From: Eublepharis macularius
Taxonomy: Eukaryota > Chordata > Lepidosauria > Squamata > Eublepharidae
Length of the DNA stretch: 64,000 bases
Assembly: GCF_028583425.1 (NCBI RefSeq)
Contig: NC_072801.1
Location: 66,479,766 to 66,543,765 of the forward strand
Reading direction: 5' to 3'
Under the pieces are notes generated by a model, which worked only from the letters and a program-made list of their open reading frames with translations, searched no databases and was not told the origin of the DNA. This document shows positions 49,101 through 59,504 of the stretch, piece after piece. Every line of letters starts with the position of its first letter. Position 1 is the first letter of the stretch. Both the position numbers and the translations under genes were made by a program.

Positions 49101-52100
49101 AGTTGTCTTACGGAGGGCCTTCAGGACTTTTTGCTTCAGGGCCTTCTCTTTGGCCCGATCCAGCTGACTCAATGGATCTGAAAAGAGAAAGAAAAAGAGG
49201 AATCTATATGCCATTGCTATCCTTTCCATTACAGTAGTATCAGGGTGACTTGTGATAAAAAAACAAAAATACCACAACTGCCACCCAGTCTCTCCCACAG
49301 AACTAAATGCACAGCCAGGTATTCACCAATTACAGGTGACTTTGGCAAGCACACCACAACTTGGGGACATCAAGCTGCCTCTTTTTCTGGCACGTGGGAG
49401 AGTGAAAATGGGTAATATCTCAACATAAAACTCAGAATACACATTGCCTCCCAGCTTGGCACCAGGCAGGAGAACAGCCCTTTCTTTTCCCCCGTCCACT
49501 AGAAGGGCAGGGCCGTTCCCTCCCCTGACCCTGGACTAGAAATTCTGGCTTGCCCACTTCTGAATGCATCCATCATTTCTAAGAGCTTCCCAGCCCAATG
49601 AAAGCAGTAAAAATGACCCTGCCCTTCCTTTTTTAAATTAAAGACAAACCTAAAAAAATACAATTACCCATGTACTAATAAAACAAAAACAACTAATCCA
49701 TATACAAAAACATACATAATACAGAAAAAACAACAAAAACAAACTAAAAGTTTTCCGATTCTCTCCAAAACAAATATTCGTATCATGTCACATCTACACT
49801 TTCTGAAAGTAATGATCAACAGCTTACTTTTTACTAATGTCAAAACCCCTTAATCCAGAAATCATCACATCGTTATTCTATATTTCGTATGATTGTGAAG
49901 GGTTTCCATTCATCAACAAACAACTCTGCCCTTCCTGACAGCTGGAAAAAGGAAAAGTGTCCAACTCGTGACAAAGAAAGAAGGCACCAGACTGCCAGGA
50001 TCCCTTACTGCTCCTGATCACCTCTGAAGTACAGTGAAAGGATGGCCCTTTCCCGTGGGGGACAGTTAGGATCCGTTGCCTCTTCCTGGGCTGAAAAGAG
50101 CTCACAAGTGGAAAGAAAAATCCTCAGTCATTTCAGGTACATTCTAGGTGAGAACTCGCTGGATTCTCCTGTGAGAAGGCCCGCCTCTCACTTCACACCA
50201 TACCCTAGAGGAATGCAGAAGTAGAAATAATTTCTACTCTTCTCAGCTTGTCTCAGACAAATGTGAGCAGGAGTCCAACACTTCCTCACTCCCCCAGGCT
50301 CCTGTGAAAGCCAGCAGAAGACAGAGAGGGGTGGAACCACTTACCTCCCATCTGTGCAGAAAACAAGAGACTTCTCCAAGTCTGAGGAAAGTGCCAAACC
50401 TCACCTTCATCTACAAATGCACATTGCCTAGAAGATTCCTACACAAGCACACAAAGGCACAGTTTCTCCTTAACCCAGACTCTAAAATCACCAAATGGGA
50501 CAAGTTACTGAGCTTCTGAAAAAGAAGTAGCTCAATGATATATATGCTGGATCTATTAAAGGAAGTTTCCCATCCAACACAAAAGTTAGTAATAGAATTC
50601 TGTGATGCAGGAGTTGAAAGAAACATTGGTTTTAAAAAAGTTGTGAAATAGCTGGAGGGAGGAATTCAGCTGGTGCCTACAATTTAGGAACGGAACCCCC
50701 ACGTTCAGAGGAAATACGTCTACAGTGCTCAGAGGCAGAGAACAAAGAAGGGATGGCCTTCACCCACCGTAAGTTGGCTTATGAGCTTTCCAAGTGCATC
50801 GTGTAAGTCTCTCTCTTGGAGGCTAGAAGTTGAGTTGGACAGATTTTGGATTTAAAACAGTACAAAGATGACTAGTTCCGTACCTTCTTTGATTTTAACA
50901 CATCTCTGCAGTACTGAGGACTAAAGTTCATTTCTTGTATTCTAGAAATCCAAAAGGCCACAACTTAGTGGAGACTCGTGTGCGCTCGTGGGATGTTTCC
51001 CTGAAATCTTCACTCAAAGCAGTATCAACCTCCACCCCAGACGGCTCTAAATTCATACTCACCCTGAGTAGCCACCTCTGCTTTCAGCTTCTGCTCTAGC
51101 TGCTGCGCCCTCCTGCACAGCTCCTCTGTCTCGAGGGGGCGTTTGCGGCTCCACAGGTAGTTGGTGAGGGCCTTGGCCTGCTGCTTCACATCGCGCACAG
51201 AGGATTCTGCAAAACAGAAAGCAAGTTGAGAAGGAGATACTGCAGCAACCCTCTTTAGTGGCCTGAAGGGTTTCCCTCTATATAGTGCTGTGTCAATGAC
51301 CACGTGAAGGAGGACAGATCTCTGTCCCGAGGGGCCAACAATGCAAATTCCAATGGACTGAGAGACAGAAGAGAAGAAAGAAGGACAAACAAATGTAACA
51401 GAGAATGGATACATACACATGATCACCTGCCACATGGCTTTTCCCTTCTCACAACCATACTAGGGGAAGAAGGGAACACAGAATAAGGCTCCTTCCCTTG
51501 ATCTGGCTAATCGCACATACACCTTATATTTTGGTCTACCAAGAACAGGTCAATACTGCCTACAAGTCAATACTGCCTACTCCAACTCTCTGTGGTCTCA
51601 TGGAGGAGTCTTTCACATCACCTACTACCAGCTTATTCTGCTCTACCACTGAGCCACAGTCCCCCCTGATAACCCCTCCAGAGTCCATTCATTCTACAGA
51701 GAGAGACAGAATAAGGACATTTCCATTAAACAGCAACAACAATAGCCAACCAAAGCTGGGTCAGCAGAACAACTGGGGAAAGTAGCACCTTTGCCCCCAT
51801 CCACTCTACATTATTTCCTACAGGGTGGGGAATCCAATCTCTTATCTAAAGCCTCTCAGAGAACCAATTGCAGAGGTTTTACAACACAGATTACAGAACA
51901 TCCGTTTAATCTGTACCTCTGGGGCTCTGGAGGTATGACTAAAATCTCAGTTATGGTCACTTAATAATTCTGCATCCCAAATGACTCCAGAAAGGCCACT
52001 ACCAAATCCCTCATCCACCTCCTTCATTTTCCTCTCCCCTCCTCTTTGGATTTTACTCACCAGCCATCAGAAAGCGAGCAGACTCTATTAACTCAGGTGG

Positions 52101-54131
52101 AAGTCTGACAGCTTTGAGATGGACAATTCCAGGGTGCTGGCGGTGAGGAATTTTGCCCAAGAAATCTGACGAATTATCCACTTGGGTGACCTTAGGAATG
52201 ACACTCGCCAGGCCCTGTAAAGGAAAGAAACATGAAAGAGGTATATAAACCCAGATTTTGCCTGGCTAAATCTATGGGAGTTAGAAAAATCCTAAAACAG
52301 GATCTGCTGAACTTGCCCAGCTCTTTGTTTCCCACTGCAACAATCTACATGGCTCTAGAGAACAAAAAGGCTAAACTGTTAGTCTTTAAATATTTTTTGT
52401 TAAAAATGTATAGTGTTTATATGTATAGTTTATATTTGTTTTCTTTTCAATGTCAATATTAATGAAAACTACAATGACAGCAGCAGCTGTGTTCTGTTAG
52501 TGTAAAGCACATATAGAGGATTTAGAACTCCCCCTCTCTAATCCTGACCTGGATAGCCCAGGAGAGCCTGATCCCATCAGATCTCAAAAGCTAAGCAGGG
52601 CTGGCCTTGGTTAGTGATTGGATGGGAGACTTCCAATGAAAACCAGGGTTGCAGAGGCAGGCAATGGCAAACCACCTCCGTTAGTCTCCTGCCATGAAAA
52701 CCCCTCCAGGGGTCACCATAAGTGAATTCTGACTTGAGGGCTGGATTTCATTTTCTTTCTAATCCTAGATGTGCATCAGCCAGTTATAATTACCCAAACA
52801 GTATGAGCAAAGTACATGGTTAAAGGCCCCCTTGTTTACTGTTCATTTGCTACCTTTCAAACTGTTTTTAAAAAACCCACCTAATTTAAGCATGTTAAGC
52901 ACAAAAAGTTAATATGGGAGAGCTGAGTAGTATCCAAGGCCACAATAATTTCTAGGAGACTTCTTGGCAAAATATGACAAGTCAAACATCAGCACAGGCA
53001 GATTTTCCACTCCTCAATTTCCATGTCAAGAATCAGAGGAGTTAGCTGTGTTAGTCTGTAGTAGCAAAGTCAAAAAGAGTCCAGTAGCACCTTTAAGACT
53101 AACCAACTTTATTGTAGCATAAGCTTTCGAGAATCACAGTTCTCTTCGTCAGATGCATGGAGGGCAAGAAGAAACTTGCCCTCCATGCCTTTCTTCTTGC
53201 CCTCTATGCATCTGACGAAGAGAACTGTGATTCTCGAAAGCTTATGCTACAATAAAGTTGGTTAGTCTTAAAGGTGCTACTGGACTCTTTTTGATTTTGC
53301 ATGTCAAGAATGGGTTCAATTGTCAAAATACATTGTACAGATGCTAAATGGGAAAAGGTGGCAGTTTTTTTTGCATGCATGGCTAGTGCAGCTGGAGACG
53401 GAAGGAAGATGCAACAGCTCACTGGCGAGTGTTTGCCTGCAACAAAACCAAAGCAGACCCGGTGCCTTGCCCTTTTAAATCTGTCGGTAAAAGCAGGGAA
53501 TTTTTCCACCTAAGCGGCAAGCTGCTCCTCTTCCCCTCCAACTCTAAACGTTTCAATGTAATGGTTGATTTTTGCAAACCATTTTGAACACTAGGAGAGA
53601 AAAAAAAACAAGATGCATATAGTTTAAGATCAGCCATTACAAACCTAGGAGGAGTCAGGCCCTCCTTTGCACCAGCATCTCAGGAGACAGGCATTCTACG
53701 TCTCCTTATGGACGCATGAAGAAGGGCAGTACATAAGTAATACTAATTCTTGAGTGCCAAGCAGTTTTGCATGTGACCCACCCTGCCATGTCACCCCTCC
53801 AGTGCCTCCTGTCAGTCCGGTTAGAACCCTTATCTACTCTAAAGGGAGACGCATAGGAACCACGCTCTATTTAAGACCAGTTAGTGTTGCCAACCCCAGG
53901 CTGGAAAATTCCTGGAGATTTGGGGGTAGAACTTGGAGTCAGATTTGGAGACGGGAGGGACCTCAGAGAAGTGTAATACCAGAAACCACCCTCCAAAGGA
54001 GACATTTTCCCTGTTACACTAGGGCGGGGGAACGACCATGAAAAGGGAAAGAAAAAAATAAAGCTTGCCCTAAACGAAACATCTGAAGCAGCCGCTCTCC
54101 AAGCTCTCCTCAAACGCCACACAGTCGCCAT
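40159..54131 (-). CDS. METTL17: METTL17, mitochondrial ribosome assembly factor
   Basis: METTL17 is a mitochondrial Rossmann-fold methyltransferase-like protein with an Fe-S cluster, needed for small-subunit mitoribosome assembly. Fourteen coding exons, all in phase, total 1407 bases (468 residues; human 456): 54069-54131, 52061-52214, 51063-51206, 49081-49177, 48095-48176, 47130-47203, 46861-46955, 45233-45303, 44301-44408, 43197-43265, 42107-42157, 41762-41857, 40399-40583 and 40159-40276. Exon 1 ([20 protein letters not shown]) is a mitochondrial presequence. Later landmarks are [26 protein letters not shown], the motif-I-like [36 protein letters not shown] and WPRITQPVL. Fe-S cysteines are in [15 protein letters not shown] (exon 12) and HLCCADG (exon 13). 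Intron 1 has a GC donor (AGG|GCAAGC); the other introns are GT-AG. No defect is seen. Confidence 0.96.
40171..40176 (-). terminator. AATAAA inside the METTL17 coding end
   Basis: The last codons read ATG AAT AAA GGC CAG AGT TGA, so the poly(A) hexamer overlaps codons N-K just upstream of the stop. Downstream sequence CCTGTGTCGCCTGCCTTTTT is GT/T-rich. If used, the 3' UTR would be only a few bases long. Confidence 0.5.
41395..41490 (+). mobile_element. LINE 3' end with (TTG)n tail
   Basis: GTAAACCGCTCTGAGTGGGC and GTCCTGAAGGGCGGTATATA are followed by ATCAAATG and TTG repeats to 41490. This is a recognisable lizard LINE terminus. Confidence 0.7.
42270..42420 (-). mobile_element. tRNA-derived SINE, degraded
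   Basis: CAACTCTGTGAGGTGGGTTA with GGCTGAGAGAATGACG is the antisense of the SINE body CCTACCTCACAGAGTTG seen elsewhere in the window. The tRNA-like head is poorly kept. Confidence 0.55.
42655..42850 (+). mobile_element. tRNA-derived SINE
   Basis: TACAGGTTAGTGTCAGGTTC, TTGCCATGGCAGCTTGCTAA, GGGCCAGTCACACATCCTCA and CCCACCTCACAAGGTGGTTG follow the consensus order. The 3' end GAGCTGCTTTGGGTCCACAT precedes a short tail. Confidence 0.7.
44514..44830 (-). mobile_element. Interspersed retroposon, same family as 1014-1138
   Basis: AAAAAGAGTCCAGTAGCACC, TAACCAATTTTATTGTAGCA and TTTCGAGAATCAAGTTCTCT lie on the plus strand as the reverse complement of the 1014 copy. A second, weaker match (CCAATTCCAATGCAGTATAA) follows at about 44780. 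Confidence 0.7.
45101..45118. repeat. (CT)n microsatellite
   Basis: About nine CT units in METTL17 intron 8. Confidence 0.85.
46164..46345 (+). mobile_element. tRNA-derived SINE (second family)
   Basis: The tRNA-like head GGCTGTGGCTCAACGGTAGA (box A) and GAGGTTCCATCCCCAGCATC (box B) is followed by AGGTGATGTGAAAGACCTTG, CCTGAGACCCTGGAGAGCTG and ACCTTGATGGACCAAGGGCC. The RNA polymerase III boxes are intact in layout. A related body occurs at 55262. Confidence 0.85.
48840..49010 (+). mobile_element. MIR/CORE-SINE-like remnant
   Basis: The order GGTATTATTTCCATACTGCA, GAGATGAGGGACAGCGGCTT, GCCTCGTGCCACATAACCAG and GGCAGAAGCAAGATCTGAAG follows the MIR consensus with many differences. It is therefore old. 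It sits about 70 bases from METTL17 exon 4. Confidence 0.5.
52540..52760 (+). mobile_element. 5S rRNA-derived SINE
   Basis: CTGATCCCATCAGATCTCAA, AAGCTAAGCAGGGCTGG and TTGGATGGGAGAC follow vertebrate 5S rRNA through its internal promoter. The tail CAATGGCAAACCACCTCCGT and CTCCTGCCATGAAAACCCCT is not ribosomal. It is a SINE and not a 5S gene: the 5S end is replaced and the copy is diverged. Confidence 0.85.
53034..53299. mobile_element. Palindromic (head-to-head) retroposon pair with 12-bp target duplication
   Basis: Two copies of the 1014-type element face each other. CCAGTAGCACCTTTAAGACT and ATTCTCGAAAGCTTATGCTA, with their complements, form arms of about 100 bases that match nearly perfectly. 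The centre holds a smaller hairpin (GCATGGAGGGCAAG and CTTGCCCTCCATGC). CATGTCAAGAAT flanks the whole unit at 53022-53033 and 53300-53311. Confidence 0.9.
53885..54010 (+). repeat. Lizard repeat 'TTCCTGGAGATTTGGGGGT' family, partial
   Basis: TGCCAACCCCAGGCTGGAAA, TTCCTGGAGATTTGGGGGTA and CCACCCTCCAAAGGAGACAT match copies at 59030, 61140 (reverse) and 61820 (reverse). The family is common but its class is not known to me. Confidence 0.65.
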
Positions 54132-54257
54132 TTTGAAACGGAACGTGCTGCGCCTGCGCAGCACCAGAGCCTCACATGACCTTCCGCTTGGAACCTCCCG
54201 ACTGCCCTCTTGAGAAGGAATTTCATACCTGCCTCCTTAGGCGGAGACTGTCGTAAA

Positions 54258-54611
54258 CCAATCGCCGAGAAAGGCGCGGTGACGTTCGGACAGGTTCGCC
54301 CAATCGCGAAAAGATATGCAAATAACGGTCGGGAGGAAGCAAATCCGACAACAGGCTCGCGGCTTTAGCGGGCGGTGAAGGAAAGGGGTCTAGGACAGAG
54401 ATCGGGGAAGGGGAGGGTACTGTGACGTTTCCAACTCCACCTTCGCGGAAGTCCGGCTCTCGCCAATGCAAACGCTGATTGGTTTTCAAGTTGCCCTATT
54501 GACGGCCGGAGAGTGAGCCTTATTTGAATAATCCTTACGGATTGGTTCGTTTTTATGAGTAGAAGCATTTAAAAAGCGTTCTTTTTAAACTCGTTTGACG
54601 CGTTCGATTGG
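54258..54611. promoter_or_regulatory. METTL17 promoter with six CCAAT boxes and an octamer
   Basis: CCAAT occurs at 54258, 54300 and 54463, and its reverse ATTGG at 54478, 54541 and 54607, six NF-Y-type boxes in about 350 bases. TGACGT (CRE-like) occurs near 54280 and at 54423. A perfect octamer ATGCAAAT lies at 54316-54323. There is no TATA box and the region is CpG-rich, as expected for a housekeeping mitochondrial gene. The METTL17 ATG is about 130 bases downstream. Confidence 0.65.
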
Positions 54612-55076
54612 TTGCTAGGAGGGACACTGGGAAGCCCCACCCACTCTTTTATATTTTTTACATTCTTCCGCAGTATTTTCACGTGGCTGCGGTTCGGCTG
54701 TACTGGACTCCCTTTCGTATTATTGCAAGTAAGGAGAAACACGTTAAGGCAAACCGTTTTTATTTTGAAATAGCAATACTACGAGAGGGAGTTAACGTGG
54801 ATATTTTCAGACTGCAAAAACTTCCCCAACTAGAAAGAGAGGGGATCAAGATTTTTCTCGAAAATGGGTCGCTTCGTTTTTGCTGCTTCCTTTCAGCATA
54901 TCAGTGACACTCTCTGGTATGTGCCAGCCCTGCTTTATGCCCAGTGAAATCAAGACCCTGCTAGTCTGCCTTTTCTTTGCTTTTTTTTTAAAGCGTTTGA
55001 GGCTGAGCGTACACGCAGGCGTGCTGAGGAGATAAGGGGTTTAGCGGGGCGCTGCTGTTGTCAAAGGTCCTCTTCA

Positions 55077-55268
55077 TAGAGCCAAGCTACAAGTGACGCC
55101 TGACGCAGGTTGGACACTCGTCAGCTTGCCTCAAGTTTTGATGGGAAATGTAGGCGCCCTGGTTTTACAGCTTGGCTCTCCATTACAGCTGCAAGACCAG
55201 GATGCCTACATTTCCCATCAAAACTTGAGGGAAGCCGACTAGTGTCCAACCTGTGTAAGACGTCGCTG
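55077..55268. mobile_element. Hairpin MITE, right end lost
   Basis: TTGCCTCAAGTTTTGATGGG on the left is inverted in CCCATCAAAACTTGAGGGAA, and GACGCAGGTTGGACACTCGT in CTAGTGTCCAACCTGTGTAA. A central AGCTTGGCTCTCC echoes the outer AGAGCCAAGC. The final 15 or so bases of the right arm are missing where SINE sequence begins. Confidence 0.75.
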
Positions 55269-55405
55269 TCTCCAGTTAAAAGGAGCCGGTGGTAGGTGAT
55301 GCATAAGATCTCTGCCTGCGACCCTGGAGAGCCGCTGTCCGTCCGAGTAAATGATACTGACTTTGATGGACCAATGTTCTGGGATCACGATAAGGCATCT
55401 TTGTG
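55262..55405 (+). mobile_element. tRNA SINE body without its head
   Basis: TCTCCAGTTAAAAGGAGCCG, GTAGGTGATGCATAAGATCT, GACCCTGGAGAGCCGCTGTC and GACTTTGATGGACCAATGTT match the SINE at 46164. The tRNA-like part is absent, so it is truncated at the MITE junction. Confidence 0.75.
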
Positions 55406-55733
55406 TGTTTAACATGTGGGCATTCAACTACCGAAAAGGGTGAAGCAGGACCTCGAAGCATCTTGATAGTAAAGCAATAGCTGGTCTCCCCCGGCCCGCC
55501 CCCTCCCGGCACCTCCCGCCACACACCTGTTCTTATAAGCACAATACTTACTGACAATTTCTGACGCCCAAAACACGCTCTATAAAAGGACAGCTTCTCT
55601 GAGCTGCACATATATAAAACCTTTTATTTTGGAAATATCTAAGAGAGGGTGACACCTTTTTAAAGAGCATTACTTCGCATGCACACAGCATAAAAATGAA
55701 ACGCTCCGAGTAGCTCGTCTGCCAAACATTGCC

Positions 55734-55739
55734 TTTATT
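55734..55739 (-). terminator. Poly(A) signal of the proximal RNase A gene
   Basis: AATAAA on the minus strand lies about 50 bases after the stop codon of the RNase gene at 55789-56232. Confidence 0.6.
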
Positions 55740-55788
55740 TCAGTGGAAGGGTTGCGTATGTTTCGAAGCCAGCCAGTGTCCTTAGAAT

Positions 55789-56232
55789 TCAGCTGCTCAT
55801 GGTGAGGACCTCCTCTAGATGCACGGGCAATTGTTGGTTATTGCAGCTAAGGACAATGTGCCTGAGGCTGAAGGTGGCATAGTAGATGCACTGCCGGGCC
55901 CTCGTCATCTTCATCAGCCTGCAGGCGGTGACGGGGTAGAGTTTCCTGCTCCGACGATGCCCAGTGCCGTGATAGGAGTACCCTCCGGCCCCACACACGC
56001 CCTGGAGCTGCGCCACCGAGGCATGGATGAAAATGTTGAACGGCTTGCAAGAGTGGACCAGGCTCTGATGATTCATCATGATTTTGCAGTAGTCTGTGCT
56101 CTCGACTTCCGTCTTTGGGTTGTCCTGATGCTGCTTTAAGAACATCTGGTACTTCTCATTATGGGCAGAGGCTCCCACCAACAGGTACGTCATTGATGCC
56201 AAGTAAAGGGGTATCATCATCAGAGTCCACAT
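55789..56232 (-). CDS. Secreted RNase A superfamily protein (angiogenin-like), copy 1
   Basis: RNase A family enzymes cleave RNA 3' of pyrimidines; some act in angiogenesis or host defence. This 147-residue frame has a signal peptide (MWTLMMIPLYLASMTYLLVG). The catalytic His of helix 1 is in FLKQHQDN, Lys in SCKPFNIFIH, and the C-terminal His in LPVHLEE. Six cysteines (DYC, HSC, GVC, TAC, RQC, LSC) predict three disulphides, the angiogenin and reptile pattern. The start is the second ATG because a splice acceptor (CTGCAG|GTGGCAATG) lies six bases upstream, the usual 5'-UTR intron of this family. Oddity: the signature CKxxNTF has Ile in place of Thr, a residue that sets pyrimidine preference. 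The neighbour is another RNase A gene on the same strand. The orthologue cannot be named. Confidence 0.93.
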   Translation of the reverse strand: MWTLMMIPLYLASMTYLLVGASAHNEKYQMFLKQHQDNPKTEVESTDYCKIMMNHQSLVHSCKPFNIFIHASVAQLQGVCGAGGYSYHGTGHRRSRKLYPVTACRLMKMTRARQCIYYATFSLRHIVLSCNNQQLPVHLEEVLTMSS

Positions 56233-56374
56233 TGCCACCTGCAGTTCAAGGAATGGGATGATGATCTTGATTCTGCCTCCCAGCAAGCAACACAGACCCC
56301 AAATATGGTGGCCAGAGAGCCAGCAGCCCTTTAAGCGGCGCTTTCAGTATTAGATTGATGTTGGATTGGTGGCT

Positions 56375-56555
56375 GCCGTGACCGGGATAGCCCAGGTGAG
56401 CCTGATCTCATCAGATCTCAGAAGCTTAGCGGGGCCAGCCTTGGGAGACCTCCAACAAAGACTGGCAATGGCAAACCACCTCTGTTAGTCTCTTGCCTTG
56501 AAATCCCCAGCAGGGGTTGCCATAAGTCAGCTACGGCTTGAAGACACTTTCTACC
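56375..56555 (+). mobile_element. 5S rRNA-derived SINE, internally shortened
   Basis: GATAGCCCAGGTGAGCCTGA, TCATCAGATCTCAGAAGCTT and GGAGACCTCCAACAAAGACT, with tail CAATGGCAAACCACCTCTGT, match the copies at 52540 and 61557. Some 5S sequence between GCCTTGG and GGAGACC is missing. A (CCA)n run follows. Confidence 0.8.
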
Positions 56556-56559
56556 ACCA

Positions 56560-59020
56560 CCACCACCAATTGCTACAAATGTTGTCTACGTGTCCTTCCA
56601 TACATCTCTATATTAGACATGACTGATGGGTAATCAAATCAATAAAGCATCAAGCCATCCCAGTAAAATGGACCCAGTTCTAGTTTGAGCCCAGTAAGAG
56701 AAGATTAGCATCACCCCCTGCTTTACCTGACTGTAGTGCTCGATGCAGTTGTCCGAGTACTGTTGCAATTTTGGTCCAGGAAGCTTAAGAGCATCAGATT
56801 TCCTCTCAGTATATATACAGAGAGAGGGCATACTGGCATGGGAGTATCCAAGCCAAATTGAATAGGATGTGGAAACCACAGGAACAAAGAGGTCCAACTG
56901 TACCAGGAACAGAACAGTCTTTCACTTGTGGTTGCTACGTATTTTTCCTGGATGTCAACTGCTGTCTGACAAGCAGGATTTCCCATATGAGGCTTTTTGT
57001 TCATTCTGCAGTGCTGTCCAGGAAGCTGGATGGGCTGGCAGTCATTCACACATTACAGAGTATAGACGTTGGGTCTGAGCTCCCCACCGCACTGACCTGT
57101 GAGTTGAAGGTTTTCCTTGATTTGCATGCATGTTGTTGCCGATTCAGATCGCAACTGTGGCACATGCACAGGAGGGGCTTTTAGCCTTCTCTGCTGCACC
57201 CTTTTCCTGGGCATTGAAATTTGGCCTGATGTGGAAGCCAACAGATGTGAGTTTCTTCACAATAGGCCAAACTGTGTATCGCTGGCCTGGGACCTTTGCC
57301 AGTTGGGAAAATGTCAGGGTCTTCCCCATGGGTTATCTGCCCCAATTTCAATGTTTTTGGGAAGCATCCCCCCTCCAACTTCCCACAGAGGTGGCATTCA
57401 TGCACCTCTGAGGGATTCGCCAGCTTTTCTCTGATCTTTCTCAAGCCTGCTTTGATCTGAAGTTTTGGGAAAGATCGCAATAAAGCCTGGATGGCTGATT
57501 TGGAGGGGAGGGGTAAATTTTCTGGCCTACATGGCAGTTGTTCCCGTCTCTGCTACCAGGAGCTTAAAAAAACAGCACTAGCTTATTGTTTTATTGATAT
57601 ACCACTGTAACTATATGTATAGCAGGTTCCCTGGACACCCAACTTTCTTTCTTTTCTTTAAATCTCTAGCCCCTTCCTTTATGGAGATATAAAGGAAAAG
57701 GCATATCTCGGCAAGGGAAAAAGCTAGAGGTGTAATTTGAAGGAAGGAAGGAAGGAAGGAAGGATGCAAAAGCTCTTGTAGCCCAGTAGAGAGTGGTGGC
57801 CACTTCTGGGGCATTAGGGCAGGGGAGTTTCAGGGAAGTCTGCAATGTGGAAGCCCCATTGTTGCTGAACTTTACCAGCAGCTGCAGTAGCAATGGGGAA
57901 ATCACAAGATCCTATCCCCGTGTGGGAAACCTCTGGATAAGCAAGGATTTGGACATGGGTTTTCCCACAGCATCACTAATTCGGACATCAGAGTGGTTCC
58001 TTCAGGCCCAGTGTTTTGATTCCTACGGTCTGAATGAGAAATAATTTTGCATTTATTGGCTGGCAAAACATTTGACTGGGAAATACCTTGATACCTAAGC
58101 ACTGGTTTCTTGGATGCTTGCTTACTCCCTTTCCTAGTTTGAAAGAGATTAGATGCATCTTGGGAGGGTGTCCTTTTTTGGCAAGCATGAGAGCTAGAAA
58201 CTCACTTATTTGATTCCAGCTTGGAAATTCACGAGTGTGTGATTTCTGCATTTTGGACAACCTTGAATGATAATTCCCTGATTGTTCTAAAATGAGCTTG
58301 AAGAATTGGTTTAGGCTGGAAACTAAGGGGTGATGTGGTTACAAAAGACCGTTTGTTCTTCCCGGGGCAAGGAAACTAGCTGTCCTTTGCACAAAAAGAA
58401 ACAGGCATCTTTGTTGGTACCTTTCTTGGGGTGGGGGACCAACGGGCATTCTGAGTGTTTGTTCCTGCTCAGCCTGCGGAACCAGGTGAAGAGGGTGAAG
58501 CCAGCTCAGAGGCACACAAATAAGATTCTCCATTAGACAGCTAAAGGAACTCTACCAATAAGCGGCAAGTTCAGAAATCCACCCTCCAAAGAAAAAACCT
58601 GCAGAGTTGAGTATTGTTTTATGTGGGTACTGAAGATAGAGGGGCAGAGTTCTCAATAGCTCCTAAATCAAGTGGAAGGGGATGGTAGTAAATACAGATT
58701 GAGACAGAAAGACAGCTCTCGGTGAAGGCAAAAACATTATATGATTCAAAGTATTAACAACAAAATTACAAACTATACTGAGAGCGTGACTTCATTGGAA
58801 AGTTGCAAACAGATCGCCCACATTTTTAAAAAATTGGGATACTGTTGAAAATTGCAGGCTTCCTAAGTACATTTTGATTTCATGTACTCTTTTATGATAA
58901 TCAAGCTGGTGCGTCCTTATTTTCATGCTATTTTCTTTTTCCTTGTGTGAATTTTTTCACTATATACATATGACCAAGTTTGGTACATGGAACTCTGATT
59001 TTTCTTTTGGATGTTCTGGT
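56560..59020. other. Intergenic stretch between the two RNase genes
   Basis: No RNase signature (CKxxNTF or terminal PVH) was found in either direction. A (GGAA)n run lies at about 57741-57763. Remaining open frames lack features. Confidence 0.45.
57741..57763. repeat. (GGAA)n microsatellite
   Basis: About five to six tandem GGAA units. Confidence 0.85.
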
Positions 59021-59029
59021 TTGCATGTA

Positions 59030-59240
59030 CAAGGCTTGCCAACTCTGGGTTGGGAATTTCCTGGAGATTTGGGGTTGGAGTCTGGGGACAGCAAGGATTG
59101 AAGAGGAGTTCAGTGGTGTAGAAGGAGACCATTCAGTCCACCCTTCAAAGCAGCCATTTTCTTCAGGGGAACTGACCTCTGTAGACGGGAGCAGATGTAA
59201 TTCTGGGAGATCTCCAGGCCACACCTTAAAGTTTGCAACT
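59030..59240 (+). repeat. Lizard repeat 'TTCCTGGAGATTTGGGGTT' family, near full length
   Basis: It runs from GCTTGCCAACTCTGGGTTGG through GTCCACCCTTCAAAGCAGCC to GGGAGATCTCCAGGCCACAC and GTTTGCAACTG. The two ends are roughly inverted (TGCCAACTCTGGGTTG and CCACACCTTAAAGTTTGCA), so a foldback element is possible. Confidence 0.65.
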
Positions 59241-59504
59241 GATGTTGAAATGTATTTTTACATTATTTATAGTCCACCTTTGAGACTTAAGATAGATTGC
59301 ATAGTATAAGTCAATAAATTAATGGCTAGGATAGTCAATAATACAATAGGGTAAGTATTGCAGAAATTGGAAAATAAGCAGAAATCTGATACGTAATGGA
59401 AAAGCAATGCTGAAATAAAACATAAGCAAACTAAGATGACGTATCGTGGAACTATCCATTAGGAGCATACTTATACTGACAGTACGCAATAGATCAAGAT
59501 GCGT

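Noticed and set aside
52540-52660. 5S ribosomal RNA gene
   Set aside because: The 5S-like part is diverged, lacks the proper 3' end and terminator, and continues into a tail shared with other SINE copies.
54223-54489. Open frame of 88 codons ending at CAG|GTATGA, a possible alternative METTL17 exon 1
   Set aside because: It lies over the CCAAT-box promoter, would add about 66 residues compared with human, and does not resemble the known N-terminus. The MATVWRL exon fits in phase and in sequence.
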